Of a DNA stretch of 64,000 bases, positions 17,741 through 26,374 are shown one piece after another; position 1 is the stretch's first letter, and every line of letters starts with the position of its first letter. Position numbers and translations under genes: made by a program. The notes beneath the pieces were generated by a model that was not told the origin of the DNA, searched no databases, and saw only the letters and a program-made list of their open reading frames with translations. Source of the DNA: JALORV01 sp963780715 (lineage in GTDB: Bacteria; Pseudomonadota; Gammaproteobacteria; Burkholderiales; Burkholderiaceae_F); NCBI GenBank assembly GCA_963780715.1, contig CAWADK010000020.1, forward strand, positions 1 to 64,000. The letters run 5' to 3'.

Positions 17741-18892
17741 TCAGATGTTGAGCGTGAACTCGGAGAAGGAGGCGTCCGAGCCGGTTTCTTCGCGCTCGCG
17801 CTGGATCTGCGAGCGAGCCTTGCCGGCGTTGTTGATGAACCACAGCAGGTTGTTCTGCGAGTCGGCCGCCGACAGCGCGTCCTCGCGCGTGATCTGGTCT
17901 GCCTGGATCAGCGAGTACAGGCTCTGCTCGAACGACATGCTCTCGGGCGCCAGGCTCTGCTCCATGGCTTCCTTGATCGCCTGCACGTCGCCGCGCTCGA
18001 TCAGGTCGGCAATGTGGCGCGTGTTCATCAGCACTTCGACGGAGGGCACCCGCCCGCCGCGCTTTGACCGCACAAGGCGCTGCGACACGATCGCCTTGAC
18101 GGCAACCGAAAGGTCCTGGAAGAACGCCTGGCGCGTTTCCGGCGGATAGAAGCTGATGACGCGGTTCAGCGCGTGGGCGCTGTTGGTGGCGTGCAGCGTG
18201 GCGACCACGAGGTGGCCCGACATCGCATAGGCGAGTGCCGCACTCATCGTGTCGCGGTCGCGGATCTCACCGATGAAGATCACGTCCGGGGCCTGGCGCA
18301 TTGCGCTGCGCAAGGCCACCTGCAGCGTCCGGGCATCGGAGCCGATCTCGCGCTGGTTGATGATGGACTTCTTGTTGCGGAACAGGAACTCGATCGGGTC
18401 CTCGAAAGTCAGCACGTGCCCGGTGATCAGCTCGTTGCGGTGATCGATCATCGAGGCGATCGTCGTCGACTTGCCCGAGCCCGCCGCGCCCACCACGAGT
18501 ATCAGCCCCCGCCGTTCCATGACGAGGTCCTTGAGGATCTCGGGCAGGTGAAGGGCATCGAGCTTCGGGATGTCGTGCGGAATGAAACGGACGACGGCAG
18601 AGATCGAGCCGCGCTGCAGGAACGCGGAGAGACGGAAGCTGCCAATGCCCTGTACCGGAAGGCCGATGTTCAGTTCGCGCGAGTCCTCGAGTTCCCGGAA
18701 GTGGGCATCGGTGAGGCGCTCAGCCAGCAGCGAGACGATCGCCTGGGGGGCGAGCCGCTCCTGGTTGATCGGCACACAGACGCCGTTGATCTTGATCGTG
18801 ATCGGCGACCCGACCGAAAGAAACAGGTCCGACGCCTGCTTTTCGGCCATCAGGCCGAACAGGCGCTCGAGCGACGTGGGAGTAGTCGACAT
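17741..18892 (-). CDS. pilU: Type IV pilus retraction ATPase PilU
   Basis: This 383-residue hexameric ATPase of the PilT/PilU group assists pilus retraction and twitching. Walker A is GAAGSGKST (135-143). An Asp box-like region is LTFEDPIEFLF, Walker B is VIFIGEIRDRDTM, and the His box is VVATLHATNSAHALNR. The length and the C-terminal extension ending FSEFTLNI fit PilU rather than PilT (about 345). The start at 18892 gives the family N-terminus; the longer open frame to 19096 adds 68 unrelated residues. It lies inside a dap gene cluster, with no other pilus gene in the window. Confidence 0.92.
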   Translation of the reverse strand: MSTTPTSLERLFGLMAEKQASDLFLSVGSPITIKINGVCVPINQERLAPQAIVSLLAERLTDAHFRELEDSRELNIGLPVQGIGSFRLSAFLQRGSISAVVRFIPHDIPKLDALHLPEILKDLVMERRGLILVVGAAGSGKSTTIASMIDHRNELITGHVLTFEDPIEFLFRNKKSIINQREIGSDARTLQVALRSAMRQAPDVIFIGEIRDRDTMSAALAYAMSGHLVVATLHATNSAHALNRVISFYPPETRQAFFQDLSVAVKAIVSQRLVRSKRGGRVPSVEVLMNTRHIADLIERGDVQAIKEAMEQSLAPESMSFEQSLYSLIQADQITREDALSAADSQNNLLWFINNAGKARSQIQREREETGSDASFSEFTLNI

Positions 18893-19120
18893 GACGTGGG
18901 ACCTCGGGCTTCTGAGAGGCAAAGCATACGACCGCAGGCGGGGGGTTGCGAATCCGTCCGATTGGATGAAAAGAGCCGGGAACGGGCCCCTCGCGGGAAC
19001 CGAAGTCTTGCCGAGCGCGTGGGTTGGTCTACGTTGCACGGCTGCGCCGGGCGCCTCCCGGCTCGGCAGTGAACGGCCGGCGGCGTCGCTGCGCACGACG
19101 AGCCAACCGCAACGTCGTGC

Positions 19121-19930
19121 CTACGTCCTCAGCAATTCATTGATGCTGGTCTTCGCCCGCGTCTTCGCATCCACCTGCTTGACGATGACCGCGCAGTACA
19201 GGTTGCACTCGCGCGAGGGCAGCGAGCCGGCGACGACGACCGAGCCGGCAGGCACGCGGCCGTAGGAGATCTCGCCCGTCTCGCGGTTGAAGATCTTGGT
19301 GCTCTGGCCGATGAAGACCCCCATGCCGAGCACGGCGTTTTCCTCGACGATGACACCCTCGACGACTTCCGAGCGGGCGCCGATGAAGCAGTTGTCCTCG
19401 ATGATCGTCGGATTGGCCTGCAGCGGCTCGAGCACTCCGCCGATGCCGACGCCGCCCGACAAATGGACGTTCTTGCCGATCTGTGCGCACGAGCCGACGG
19501 TGGCCCAGGTGTCGACCATCGTGCCCTCGTCGACATAGGCGCCGATGTTGACGTAGGACGGCATCAGCACGACGTTCTTCGCGATGTAGCTGCCGCGGCG
19601 AGCGACGGCAGGCGGCACGACGCGAACGCCGGTGGCTCGCATGTGCTCGGCGTCGAGGTGCGAGAACTTCGGCTTCACCTTGTCGTAGAAGCCCAGTTCA
19701 CCGGCATGCATCGGGACGTTGTCGTTGAGGCGGAACGACAGCAGCACCGCCTTCTTCAGCCACTGGTGCGTGACCCATGCTCCGTTCAGCTTCTCGGCGA
19801 CGCGCCGGCGCCCCGCGTTCAGGTCGGCAATCGCCTGATCCACGGCCTCGCTGATCGCCGCGGATGCGGTTCCCGGAGCCAGGCTGGTGCGCTGTTCCCA
19901 CGCGTCGTTGATCGTCTGTTCGAGTGACAT
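19121..19930 (-). CDS. dapD: Tetrahydrodipicolinate N-succinyltransferase
   Basis: This 269-residue trimeric left-handed beta-helix enzyme transfers succinyl from succinyl-CoA to tetrahydrodipicolinate in lysine synthesis. Hexapeptide repeats fill the region from about 105 to 235, including VNIGAYVDEGTMVDTWATVG and VVEGVIVEENAVLGMGVFIG. The N-terminal helical domain precedes it. The start is 18 bases after the dapC stop, so the two are almost certainly one operon. The length is close to the family standard of about 273. Confidence 0.96.
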   Translation of the reverse strand: MSLEQTINDAWEQRTSLAPGTASAAISEAVDQAIADLNAGRRRVAEKLNGAWVTHQWLKKAVLLSFRLNDNVPMHAGELGFYDKVKPKFSHLDAEHMRATGVRVVPPAVARRGSYIAKNVVLMPSYVNIGAYVDEGTMVDTWATVGSCAQIGKNVHLSGGVGIGGVLEPLQANPTIIEDNCFIGARSEVVEGVIVEENAVLGMGVFIGQSTKIFNRETGEISYGRVPAGSVVVAGSLPSRECNLYCAVIVKQVDAKTRAKTSINELLRT

Positions 19931-19948
19931 CGGAATCCTTCGCTGAAG

Positions 19949-21139
19949 TCAGAGTTGAAGTGAGGCGATGCGCTCGGCTGCCTCGGCCACCTCGGCCGGC
20001 TCCGCCACGAGCGCGATCCGTACGTAGCCGGCGCCCGGGTTGCGCCCACCGACGCTGCGCGAGAGGTAACTGCCGGGCAGCACGGTGACGTTCCGCTCCG
20101 CCAGCAGTCTGCGCGCGTACTCCGCGTCGTCGATCGGGGAGCGTGCCCAGAGATAGAACGCCGCGTCCGGCATGTCGCAGGGCAGCCGGCGCGCGATCAA
20201 AGGCTGCGCCTGCGCGAATTTCTGTGCGTACAGGCGCCGGTTCTCGACCACGTGGGCCTCGTCCTTCCAGGCCGCGATGCTGGCACTTTGCACCGGCGGA
20301 CTCATCGCGTTGCCGTGGTAAGTGCGGTACAGGAGGAACTGGCGGATGACCTCGGCGTCGCCCGCCACATAGCCGCTGCGCAGCCCTGGCGCGTTCGAGC
20401 GCTTGGACAGGCTGCCAAAGGTGATCAGCCGCTCATAGCGGTCGTTGCCGAGCGTCTGCGCGGCCTGCAGCGCGCCCAGCGGCGGATTCGACTCGTCGAA
20501 GTAGATCTCCGAGTAGCACTCGTCGGCAGCGATGACGAAGCCGTGGCGGGCCGACAGCTCGAAGAGTTGCCGCCACTCGTCCAGGGCCATCACGCGGCCG
20601 GTCGGGTTGCCGGGCGAGCAGACGTAGACGAGTTGCACGCCGTCCCAATCGCCCGGCGTCAGCGTTTCGAAAGCCATGCGGAAGTCGCCTTCCACGGTCG
20701 TGGGCAGGAATACCGGGTCGGCGCCGGCGAGCAGCGCGGCGCCTTCGTAGATCTGATAGAACGGATTCGGCGACACGACGCGCGCCTTGCGGGTCCGGTC
20801 GATGACGGTCTGGGCGATGGCGAAGAGCGCCTCGCGCGTTCCGATGACCGGCAGCACCTGCGATCCGGGATCGACGACGGGCAGGTTGAAGCGCCGGGTC
20901 AGCCAGCTCGCGATCGCCTCACGCAGGGCCGGCATTCCGGCCGTCACCGGGTACTGCGAGAGACCCGGCAGCGCCGCGGTCAGTGCATCGAAGATGAGTC
21001 GCGGGGTCGCATGCTTCGGCTCGCCGATGGAGAGGTTGATCGGCGCCAGGCCGGCCGGTGGGGTGGTCCCTGCGAACAGCTGCCGCAGGCGTTCGAACGG
21101 ATAAGGCTGCAACCGACGAAGATCAGGATTCACGTTCAC
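19949..21139 (-). CDS. dapC: Succinyldiaminopimelate transaminase (DapC)
   Basis: This is a 396-residue PLP-dependent class I aminotransferase for the N-succinyl-diaminopimelate step of lysine synthesis. PLP-related motifs are INLSIGEPKH at the start, VYVCSPGNPTG in the middle, and the Schiff-base lysine in FGSLSKRSNAPGLRSGY. The DapC branch is supported by dapD immediately downstream. The start is taken as the GTG at 21139, which overlaps the queF stop by four bases (GTGA); a GTG at 21133 is the alternative. A longer frame to 21259 runs into queF and is not family sequence. Confidence 0.92.
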   Translation of the reverse strand: MNVNPDLRRLQPYPFERLRQLFAGTTPPAGLAPINLSIGEPKHATPRLIFDALTAALPGLSQYPVTAGMPALREAIASWLTRRFNLPVVDPGSQVLPVIGTREALFAIAQTVIDRTRKARVVSPNPFYQIYEGAALLAGADPVFLPTTVEGDFRMAFETLTPGDWDGVQLVYVCSPGNPTGRVMALDEWRQLFELSARHGFVIAADECYSEIYFDESNPPLGALQAAQTLGNDRYERLITFGSLSKRSNAPGLRSGYVAGDAEVIRQFLLYRTYHGNAMSPPVQSASIAAWKDEAHVVENRRLYAQKFAQAQPLIARRLPCDMPDAAFYLWARSPIDDAEYARRLLAERNVTVLPGSYLSRSVGGRNPGAGYVRIALVAEPAEVAEAAERIASLQL

Positions 21140-21558
21140 CCCCGGGTCGGCGCGCCTTCGACCGCGATACGGCCGAGATCGACCTGCAGAGCCGGCTTCC
21201 AGCCCTTCTTGCGGTGCTCGGCGACGACTGTCGTGAAGAGTCCGCCTCGCACGTACCACTTCGCGGTCAGCCGGGCAAAGCGCGGCGCCAGCGCCGCCAC
21301 CAGGTCGTCGAGGATCTTGTTGGTGACGGCTTCATGGAAGGCGCCCTCGTCACGGTACGACCACACGTAGAGCTTGAGCGCCTTCAGCTCGACATTGCGT
21401 CGGTCGGGCACGTAGTCGAGGATCAGCGTGGCGAAATCCGGCTGTCCAGTCAGAGGGCAGAGGCACGTGAACTCGGGTACCTCGATGTGGACGAGGTAGT
21501 CGCGCTGTGGCGCCGGGTTCGGGAAGGTTTCGAGCTTCTTGCTGGGGCGGGTGGCCAT
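21136..21558 (-). CDS. queF: NADPH-dependent preQ0 reductase QueF (short form)
   Basis: This 140-residue enzyme reduces 7-cyano-7-deazaguanine (preQ0) to preQ1 in queuosine synthesis. The catalytic cysteine is in TCLCPLTGQPDF, with the conserved aspartate five residues after the CP pair. VELKALKLYVWSYRDEGAFH carries the family substrate-binding glutamate region. The length fits the short, single-domain type found in Bacillus and many proteobacteria, not the E. coli double-domain form. The start MATRPSKK at 21558 is preferred over a frame extended by seven codons. It is the first gene of the minus-strand run toward dapC and dapD. Confidence 0.94.
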   Translation of the reverse strand: MATRPSKKLETFPNPAPQRDYLVHIEVPEFTCLCPLTGQPDFATLILDYVPDRRNVELKALKLYVWSYRDEGAFHEAVTNKILDDLVAALAPRFARLTAKWYVRGGLFTTVVAEHRKKGWKPALQVDLGRIAVEGAPTRG

Positions 21559-21617
21559 GGTCGCAGCTTGCGTTCGCATGCGTGCGGGACGCCGCAGCGA
21601 GAAGGATGTGCGCTGTT

Positions 21618-21623
21618 ATTATA
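21618..21623 (-). promoter_or_regulatory. Candidate -10 box for the queF-dapC-dapD unit
   Basis: The minus strand reads a perfect TATAAT here, about 60 bases upstream of queF. No good -35 hexamer is visible at 16-18 bases spacing, so the call is tentative. The region also lies upstream of smc on the other strand. Confidence 0.35.
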
Positions 21624-21715
21624 CGAACGCCATTTTCATCCCCGCGCAGACTCGGAACAGCGCTTGACACCGGTTGCGTCTGGGGCAGACACCTTACTTT
21701 CCCGCCCAGACACTC

Positions 21716-24700
21716 GTGCGCCTTCGGCAGATCAAGCTCGCCGGGTTCAAGTCGTTCATCGACCCGACCCCCATCGATGTTCCCGGCAGCCTCGTCGGGG
21801 TTGTCGGCCCCAACGGCTGCGGCAAGTCCAACGTCATCGACGCCGTGCGCTGGGTGCTAGGCGAAAGCAAGGCCGCCGAACTGCGCGGCGAGTCGATGCA
21901 GGACGTCATCTTCAATGGCTCGGTGAACCGCAAGCCGGCCGGCCGCGCCAGTGTCGAGCTGGTCTTCGACAACGCCGATGGCCGCATCGGCGGTGCCTGG
22001 GGCCAGTACGCCGAGATCTCGGTCAAGCGCGTGCTGACGCGCGACGGGACCTCGAGCTACATGATCAACAACCAGAACGTGCGGCGCCGCGACGTGCACG
22101 ACATGTTCCTGGGAACCGGCCTCGGTCCGCGCGCGTACGCGATCATCGGCCAGGGAATGATCTCGCGCATCGTCGAGGCCCGGCCCGAGGAGCTGCGGAT
22201 CTTTCTCGAGGAAGCCGCGGGCATCTCGAAGTACAAGGAGCGTCGGCGCGAGACCGAAAATCGCCTGGCCGATACACGCGACAACCTGACGCGGGTCGAA
22301 GACATCCTGCGTGAACTCGACAGCCAGATCGGGCGGCTCGAACAGCAGGCCGAGGTCGCGGCGCGCTATCGCGACCTGCAGGTGGCGCACGACGAGCAGC
22401 AGCAATTGTTGTGGCTGTCGCGGCGGCGCGAGGCGGAGTCCGAGCGCGACAAGGTCACGCGTGACATCGAGGCGCGCACGACGGCGCTGGAATCGCATGT
22501 GGCCGATCTGCGTGCGGCAGAGCGCGAACTGGAGGAGGTTCGCGCAAGCCACTACGGCGCGAGCGACTCTGTCCATGAAGCGCAGGGCGGCCTGCTGCAG
22601 GTCAACGCCGAGGTGGCCCGGCTCGAGTCCGAGATCCGCATGATCGTCGAGGGCCGCAACCGCCTGGCTGCACAGATCGAAACGTTGAAGGCGAATCGCG
22701 AGCGCCGGCTCGAGGAACACACTGACCTGCTTGCCCGGGCCGCCGGCCTGCTGCAAAGCATCGGAGACGCCACCACGCAGCTCGCGCAGGCGCAAGCCCG
22801 CTGCGCTGAACACGAGGGCGGCTTGCCGGGGCTGGAGAACGCCTATCAGCTGGCACGCGAGGCGATGACGGCCGCGCGCGCGGAAGCGGCGCTCTCCGAG
22901 CAGGCGATCGAAGCGGCTGCCGGGGAACAGCGCAACGTCGACCGCCAGCTCGCTCAGCTGCAGCAGCGGCGCGAACGCCTGGATGAAGAACGGGCATCCA
23001 TTGGTTCGCCCGACGAGGCGCGGCTTGCTTCGATGCGAGAACAGGTCGCTACTCTGGAAGGCGAACTGGAGCAGCACTCCACCGCACTTACCGAGGCCGA
23101 GGAGCGCGTTCTCGCTGCCACTCGGGAACGGCAGGAGCACGTCGATGCGAAGCAGCGTGAACAGGAGGCTCTGACACGGATCGAAGCGCATCTGGCCGCA
23201 CTGCGGCAGGTGCAGGCGAGCGTCGAGGCGGACACCCGGCTCGATCCGTGGCTGGCGGCGCAGGGCCTGGATGGACTGCCGCGCCTTTTTCGCAAGCTCA
23301 GCGTGGAGCACGGCTGGGAAACGGCCTTCGAGGCCGTGCTGCGCGAGCGCGTCGAAGGCGTGGAGGTCGGACGCCTCGATACGGTGGGCGGCCTGGCGGC
23401 CAGCGCGCCGCCCGCACGGGTGGCGTTCTACTCGACGACCGGCGCGGTCACGCGGGAGGGCGGTCACATGCCCGGCTTCGCGCGACTGTCCGATCGCGTA
23501 CGCGGTCACGACGCCGCGCTGGCGGCCGTCCTCAACGACTGGCTGGCGAACGTCTTCGTCGCGCCCGATCTCGCCGCGGCGATGGCGGCGCGTGACCAGC
23601 TTCCGGTCGGGGGGCAGTTCGTGGTCGCCGCGGGCCATCTGGTATCGCGTTACGGCGTGCGCTTCTTTGCCGCCGACGACGAGAAGTCGGGTCTCCTCGC
23701 GCGGCGCCTCGAGATCGAGAACCTCGACAAGGAAATCCGTGCCCAGCGACTGATCGTCGAGGAACGCACGGCGTCGCTGGCGCGTTCCGAGGGCGCGCTG
23801 CGCGAGGCGCAGGAGCAACTGGCTGCGAGCCGGCGCGAGGTCGAGCGCGTACGCGGTGTCCTGCATGGCGTGCAGATCGAGGCCGTGCGGCTGGGTGAAC
23901 TCATCGAGCGCGTCAGGCATCGCAGCGGACAGATCGAGGGGGAACTCGCTGAAATCGAGGCCCACGAACAGGAACTGCGTTCGGCGCGCAACGACGCCGA
24001 CGGCCGCTTCCAGCTGCTCGATGGCGAGCTGGCGGCGCGCCAGGAGGCGGTCGAGTCCGCACGCTCGAGCTACGAGCACGCGGATCAGGTGCTGCGGGCC
24101 GCGCGTGATGAGCAGCGTGCGCTCGAGGCCGCGTGGAAGCAGATCGAGTTCGCGCTGGCGTCCAATCGGGAGCGCCAGAGCGATGTCGCGCACGCGGCCG
24201 AGGTCGCGGCCTCTGATGCCGCACGACTCGAGACCGACATTGCGGCCGCCGGTGAGGAGCTCACCCGACTCGACGACGGCGCTGTGCGAGCGGGACTCGA
24301 CGGCTGGCTCGGCAAGCGCGCCGCCGCCGAGGAGGGCTTGCGGCAGGCCCGCAGCAGGCTCGATGAACTTGGCCAGCAGTTGCGCGCCACCGATGAGCGT
24401 CGCCTGACACTCGAGCGCGAACTCGAGCCGCGGCGCCAGAAGCTCACCGAGCTGCAACTGAGGGAGCAGGCGGCTCGACTCGCCGCCGAGCAGTTCGCGA
24501 CCCAGCTTGCCGAGGTCGGCGCCGACGAGGCCGCGCTCCTGCAGAAGCTGACGCCGCAAATGAAGGCGGCTGCCCTGCAGGCTGAGATCACGCGGCTGGC
24601 ACAGGAAATCGCGGCTCTGGGAGCGGTGAACCTGGCGGCGCTCGAAGAGCTCACCACCTCGCGCGAGCGCAAGACGTTCCTTGACTCCCAGTCGACCGAC

Positions 24701-25237
24701 CTCCGGTCAGCGATCGACACTCTCGAAGACGCCATCCGCAAGATCGATCGCGAGACTCGCGACATGCTGCAGCAGACCTTCGACCAGGTGAACGCGCATT
24801 TCGGTCAGCTCTTCCCGAAGCTCTTTGGCGGCGGCGAAGCCCGCCTGCTGATGACGGGCGAGGAGATCCTCGATGCGGGCGTGCAGGTGATGGCGCAGCC
24901 ACCCGGCAAGCGCAACAGCTCGATTCACCTGCTGTCCGGAGGTGAAAAGGCCCTGACGGCCACGGCGCTGGTTTTTGCGCTGTTCAAGCTCAATCCGGCG
25001 CCGTTCTGCCTGCTGGACGAGGTGGATGCGCCGCTCGATGATGCGAATACCGAGCGCTTCTGCCGGCTGGTCGAGTCGATGACCGAGAACACGCAGTTCC
25101 TGTTCATCACGCACAACAAGATCGCGATGGAAATGGCGCAGCAGCTGATCGGCGTGACGATGCAGGAGCAGGGCGTCTCGCGCATCGTCGCCGTCGACAT
25201 CGAAGGCGCAGTGCGGCTCACGGCCGAAGCGGCCTAG
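21716..25237 (+). CDS. smc: Chromosome segregation ATPase SMC
   Basis: This 1173-residue chromosome-organising ATPase is of usual SMC length. Walker A is GPNGCGKSN with Lys37. The ABC signature LSGGEKALTA lies at about 1073, and Walker B CLLDEVDAPLDD near 1100. Long Glu/Arg/Ala/Gln-rich coiled coils flank a hinge domain at about 510-650 that contains LPVGGQFVVAAGHLVSRYG. The start is taken as the GTG at 21716 (VRLRQIKLAGFKSF), which matches SMC N-termini; a TTG at 21674 adds 14 unrelated residues. zipA follows five bases after the stop. No scpA or scpB is in the window. Confidence 0.96.
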   Translation: MRLRQIKLAGFKSFIDPTPIDVPGSLVGVVGPNGCGKSNVIDAVRWVLGESKAAELRGESMQDVIFNGSVNRKPAGRASVELVFDNADGRIGGAWGQYAEISVKRVLTRDGTSSYMINNQNVRRRDVHDMFLGTGLGPRAYAIIGQGMISRIVEARPEELRIFLEEAAGISKYKERRRETENRLADTRDNLTRVEDILRELDSQIGRLEQQAEVAARYRDLQVAHDEQQQLLWLSRRREAESERDKVTRDIEARTTALESHVADLRAAERELEEVRASHYGASDSVHEAQGGLLQVNAEVARLESEIRMIVEGRNRLAAQIETLKANRERRLEEHTDLLARAAGLLQSIGDATTQLAQAQARCAEHEGGLPGLENAYQLAREAMTAARAEAALSEQAIEAAAGEQRNVDRQLAQLQQRRERLDEERASIGSPDEARLASMREQVATLEGELEQHSTALTEAEERVLAATRERQEHVDAKQREQEALTRIEAHLAALRQVQASVEADTRLDPWLAAQGLDGLPRLFRKLSVEHGWETAFEAVLRERVEGVEVGRLDTVGGLAASAPPARVAFYSTTGAVTREGGHMPGFARLSDRVRGHDAALAAVLNDWLANVFVAPDLAAAMAARDQLPVGGQFVVAAGHLVSRYGVRFFAADDEKSGLLARRLEIENLDKEIRAQRLIVEERTASLARSEGALREAQEQLAASRREVERVRGVLHGVQIEAVRLGELIERVRHRSGQIEGELAEIEAHEQELRSARNDADGRFQLLDGELAARQEAVESARSSYEHADQVLRAARDEQRALEAAWKQIEFALASNRERQSDVAHAAEVAASDAARLETDIAAAGEELTRLDDGAVRAGLDGWLGKRAAAEEGLRQARSRLDELGQQLRATDERRLTLERELEPRRQKLTELQLREQAARLAAEQFATQLAEVGADEAALLQKLTPQMKAAALQAEITRLAQEIAALGAVNLAALEELTTSRERKTFLDSQSTDLRSAIDTLEDAIRKIDRETRDMLQQTFDQVNAHFGQLFPKLFGGGEARLLMTGEEILDAGVQVMAQPPGKRNSSIHLLSGGEKALTATALVFALFKLNPAPFCLLDEVDAPLDDANTERFCRLVESMTENTQFLFITHNKIAMEMAQQLIGVTMQEQGVSRIVAVDIEGAVRLTAEAA

Positions 25238-25242
25238 ACGCG

Positions 25243-26373
25243 ATGACAGACCTGCACTGGGCGCTGATTGCCGTCGCGGTCGCCCTGCTGCTGGCGCTAT
25301 GGATCTACGGCAAGTGGCAGGAGCGTCGGACGCGCGCCCGCATCGACGCTGCGATGCGGCAGGGTGTCGGCGACCCGCTGGCGCCGGGCGGGCCGCGGAG
25401 CGCCGCGGCGCCGCCGGGCGGTGTCGCGCGCCGGATCGAGCCGCGCCTCGAGTCTCAGGTGCAGGAAGCTCCAGAAGTGGCGGCGGCAGGCGAAGTTGCC
25501 AGCGCAGAACCTGCACCGCCTGCAGATCCGGACGACGGTGCGGCCGCCGAACGCGCTGAAGCTTCGGCGTATGCGCTGCCCGACGGCTGGGTCGAGGATC
25601 CGCTGCTCGACTTTGTCATCGAACTGCGCTGCTCGCATGCGATCGACGGCGTGGCGGCTCTGGAGGCCAAGGGGCAGCTGGAACGGCTGCAACTGCCGCT
25701 GCCGACTCACTTCGCCGTCTGGGATGCCAAGTCGCAGCAATGGACGGCACCCGATCGTTTCGGCTTCTACTCCGAGCTGCTGCTGGCGGTCCAGATGGCG
25801 CATCGCAATGGCGTACTCGGCGAGATTGACGCCGCGCGATTCGTCGCGACAGCACAGCAGATCGCCCTCGGCGTGGATGCCGACTTCGACGCGCCGGATG
25901 TTCCGCGCCTGGTCGCCCAGGCGGCGGAACTGGACCAGCTCTGTGCACGTTTCGATGTACAGATCACGCTGACCGTGGAGGCGACGCAGGGACCCTGGAC
26001 CGCAGACACAGTGCAGGCGGCGGCGAACGGGGCGGAGTTCGATGCTTTGGGCCAGGGCCGCTGGGAGTCGCGCGACGAGAGGGGCGAGCCGGTCCTCGCG
26101 TTGACGGCGGCGTCGTTCCCCACAGAGCGCCTGGCGGTTTCGATCGACGTCCCGGTGGTTCGGCCGGAGGGGCAGCCGCTCGTGAAGCAGTTTGCCGCCG
26201 CCGACCAGCTGGCGGTGCGACTGAACGGTCGCATCGTCGACGACAACGGGCGGCCGGTGCAACGCGAGGCCCACTTCTCGATCGCGGCGCAGCTCGCCGG
26301 CATGTACGAACAGATGCATGCAGCCGGCGTCGAGGCGGGTTCGGTGCGCGCCAAGCGTCTCTACGCGGACTGA
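25243..26373 (+). CDS. zipA: Cell division protein ZipA
   Basis: This is a 376-residue inner-membrane division protein that tethers FtsZ. One N-terminal transmembrane helix spans about 7-23 (LIAVAVALLLALWIYGK). It is followed by a basic stretch and then a Pro/Ala/Glu-rich linker (about 45-110). The C-terminal FtsZ-binding domain begins near residue 118 (DPLLDFVIELRC) and is poorly conserved against E. coli ZipA, as expected outside the enterics. The position between smc and ligA is characteristic for ZipA in beta- and gammaproteobacteria. Identification rests on topology and position more than motifs. Confidence 0.85.
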   Translation: MTDLHWALIAVAVALLLALWIYGKWQERRTRARIDAAMRQGVGDPLAPGGPRSAAAPPGGVARRIEPRLESQVQEAPEVAAAGEVASAEPAPPADPDDGAAAERAEASAYALPDGWVEDPLLDFVIELRCSHAIDGVAALEAKGQLERLQLPLPTHFAVWDAKSQQWTAPDRFGFYSELLLAVQMAHRNGVLGEIDAARFVATAQQIALGVDADFDAPDVPRLVAQAAELDQLCARFDVQITLTVEATQGPWTADTVQAAANGAEFDALGQGRWESRDERGEPVLALTAASFPTERLAVSIDVPVVRPEGQPLVKQFAAADQLAVRLNGRIVDDNGRPVQREAHFSIAAQLAGMYEQMHAAGVEAGSVRAKRLYAD

Positions 26374-26374
26374 G

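Noticed and set aside
21857..24559. A 900-codon open frame antisense to smc
   Set aside because: It is the mirror of an abundant, well-conserved smc coding strand in GC-rich DNA, where antisense stops are rare. The translation has no family resemblance.
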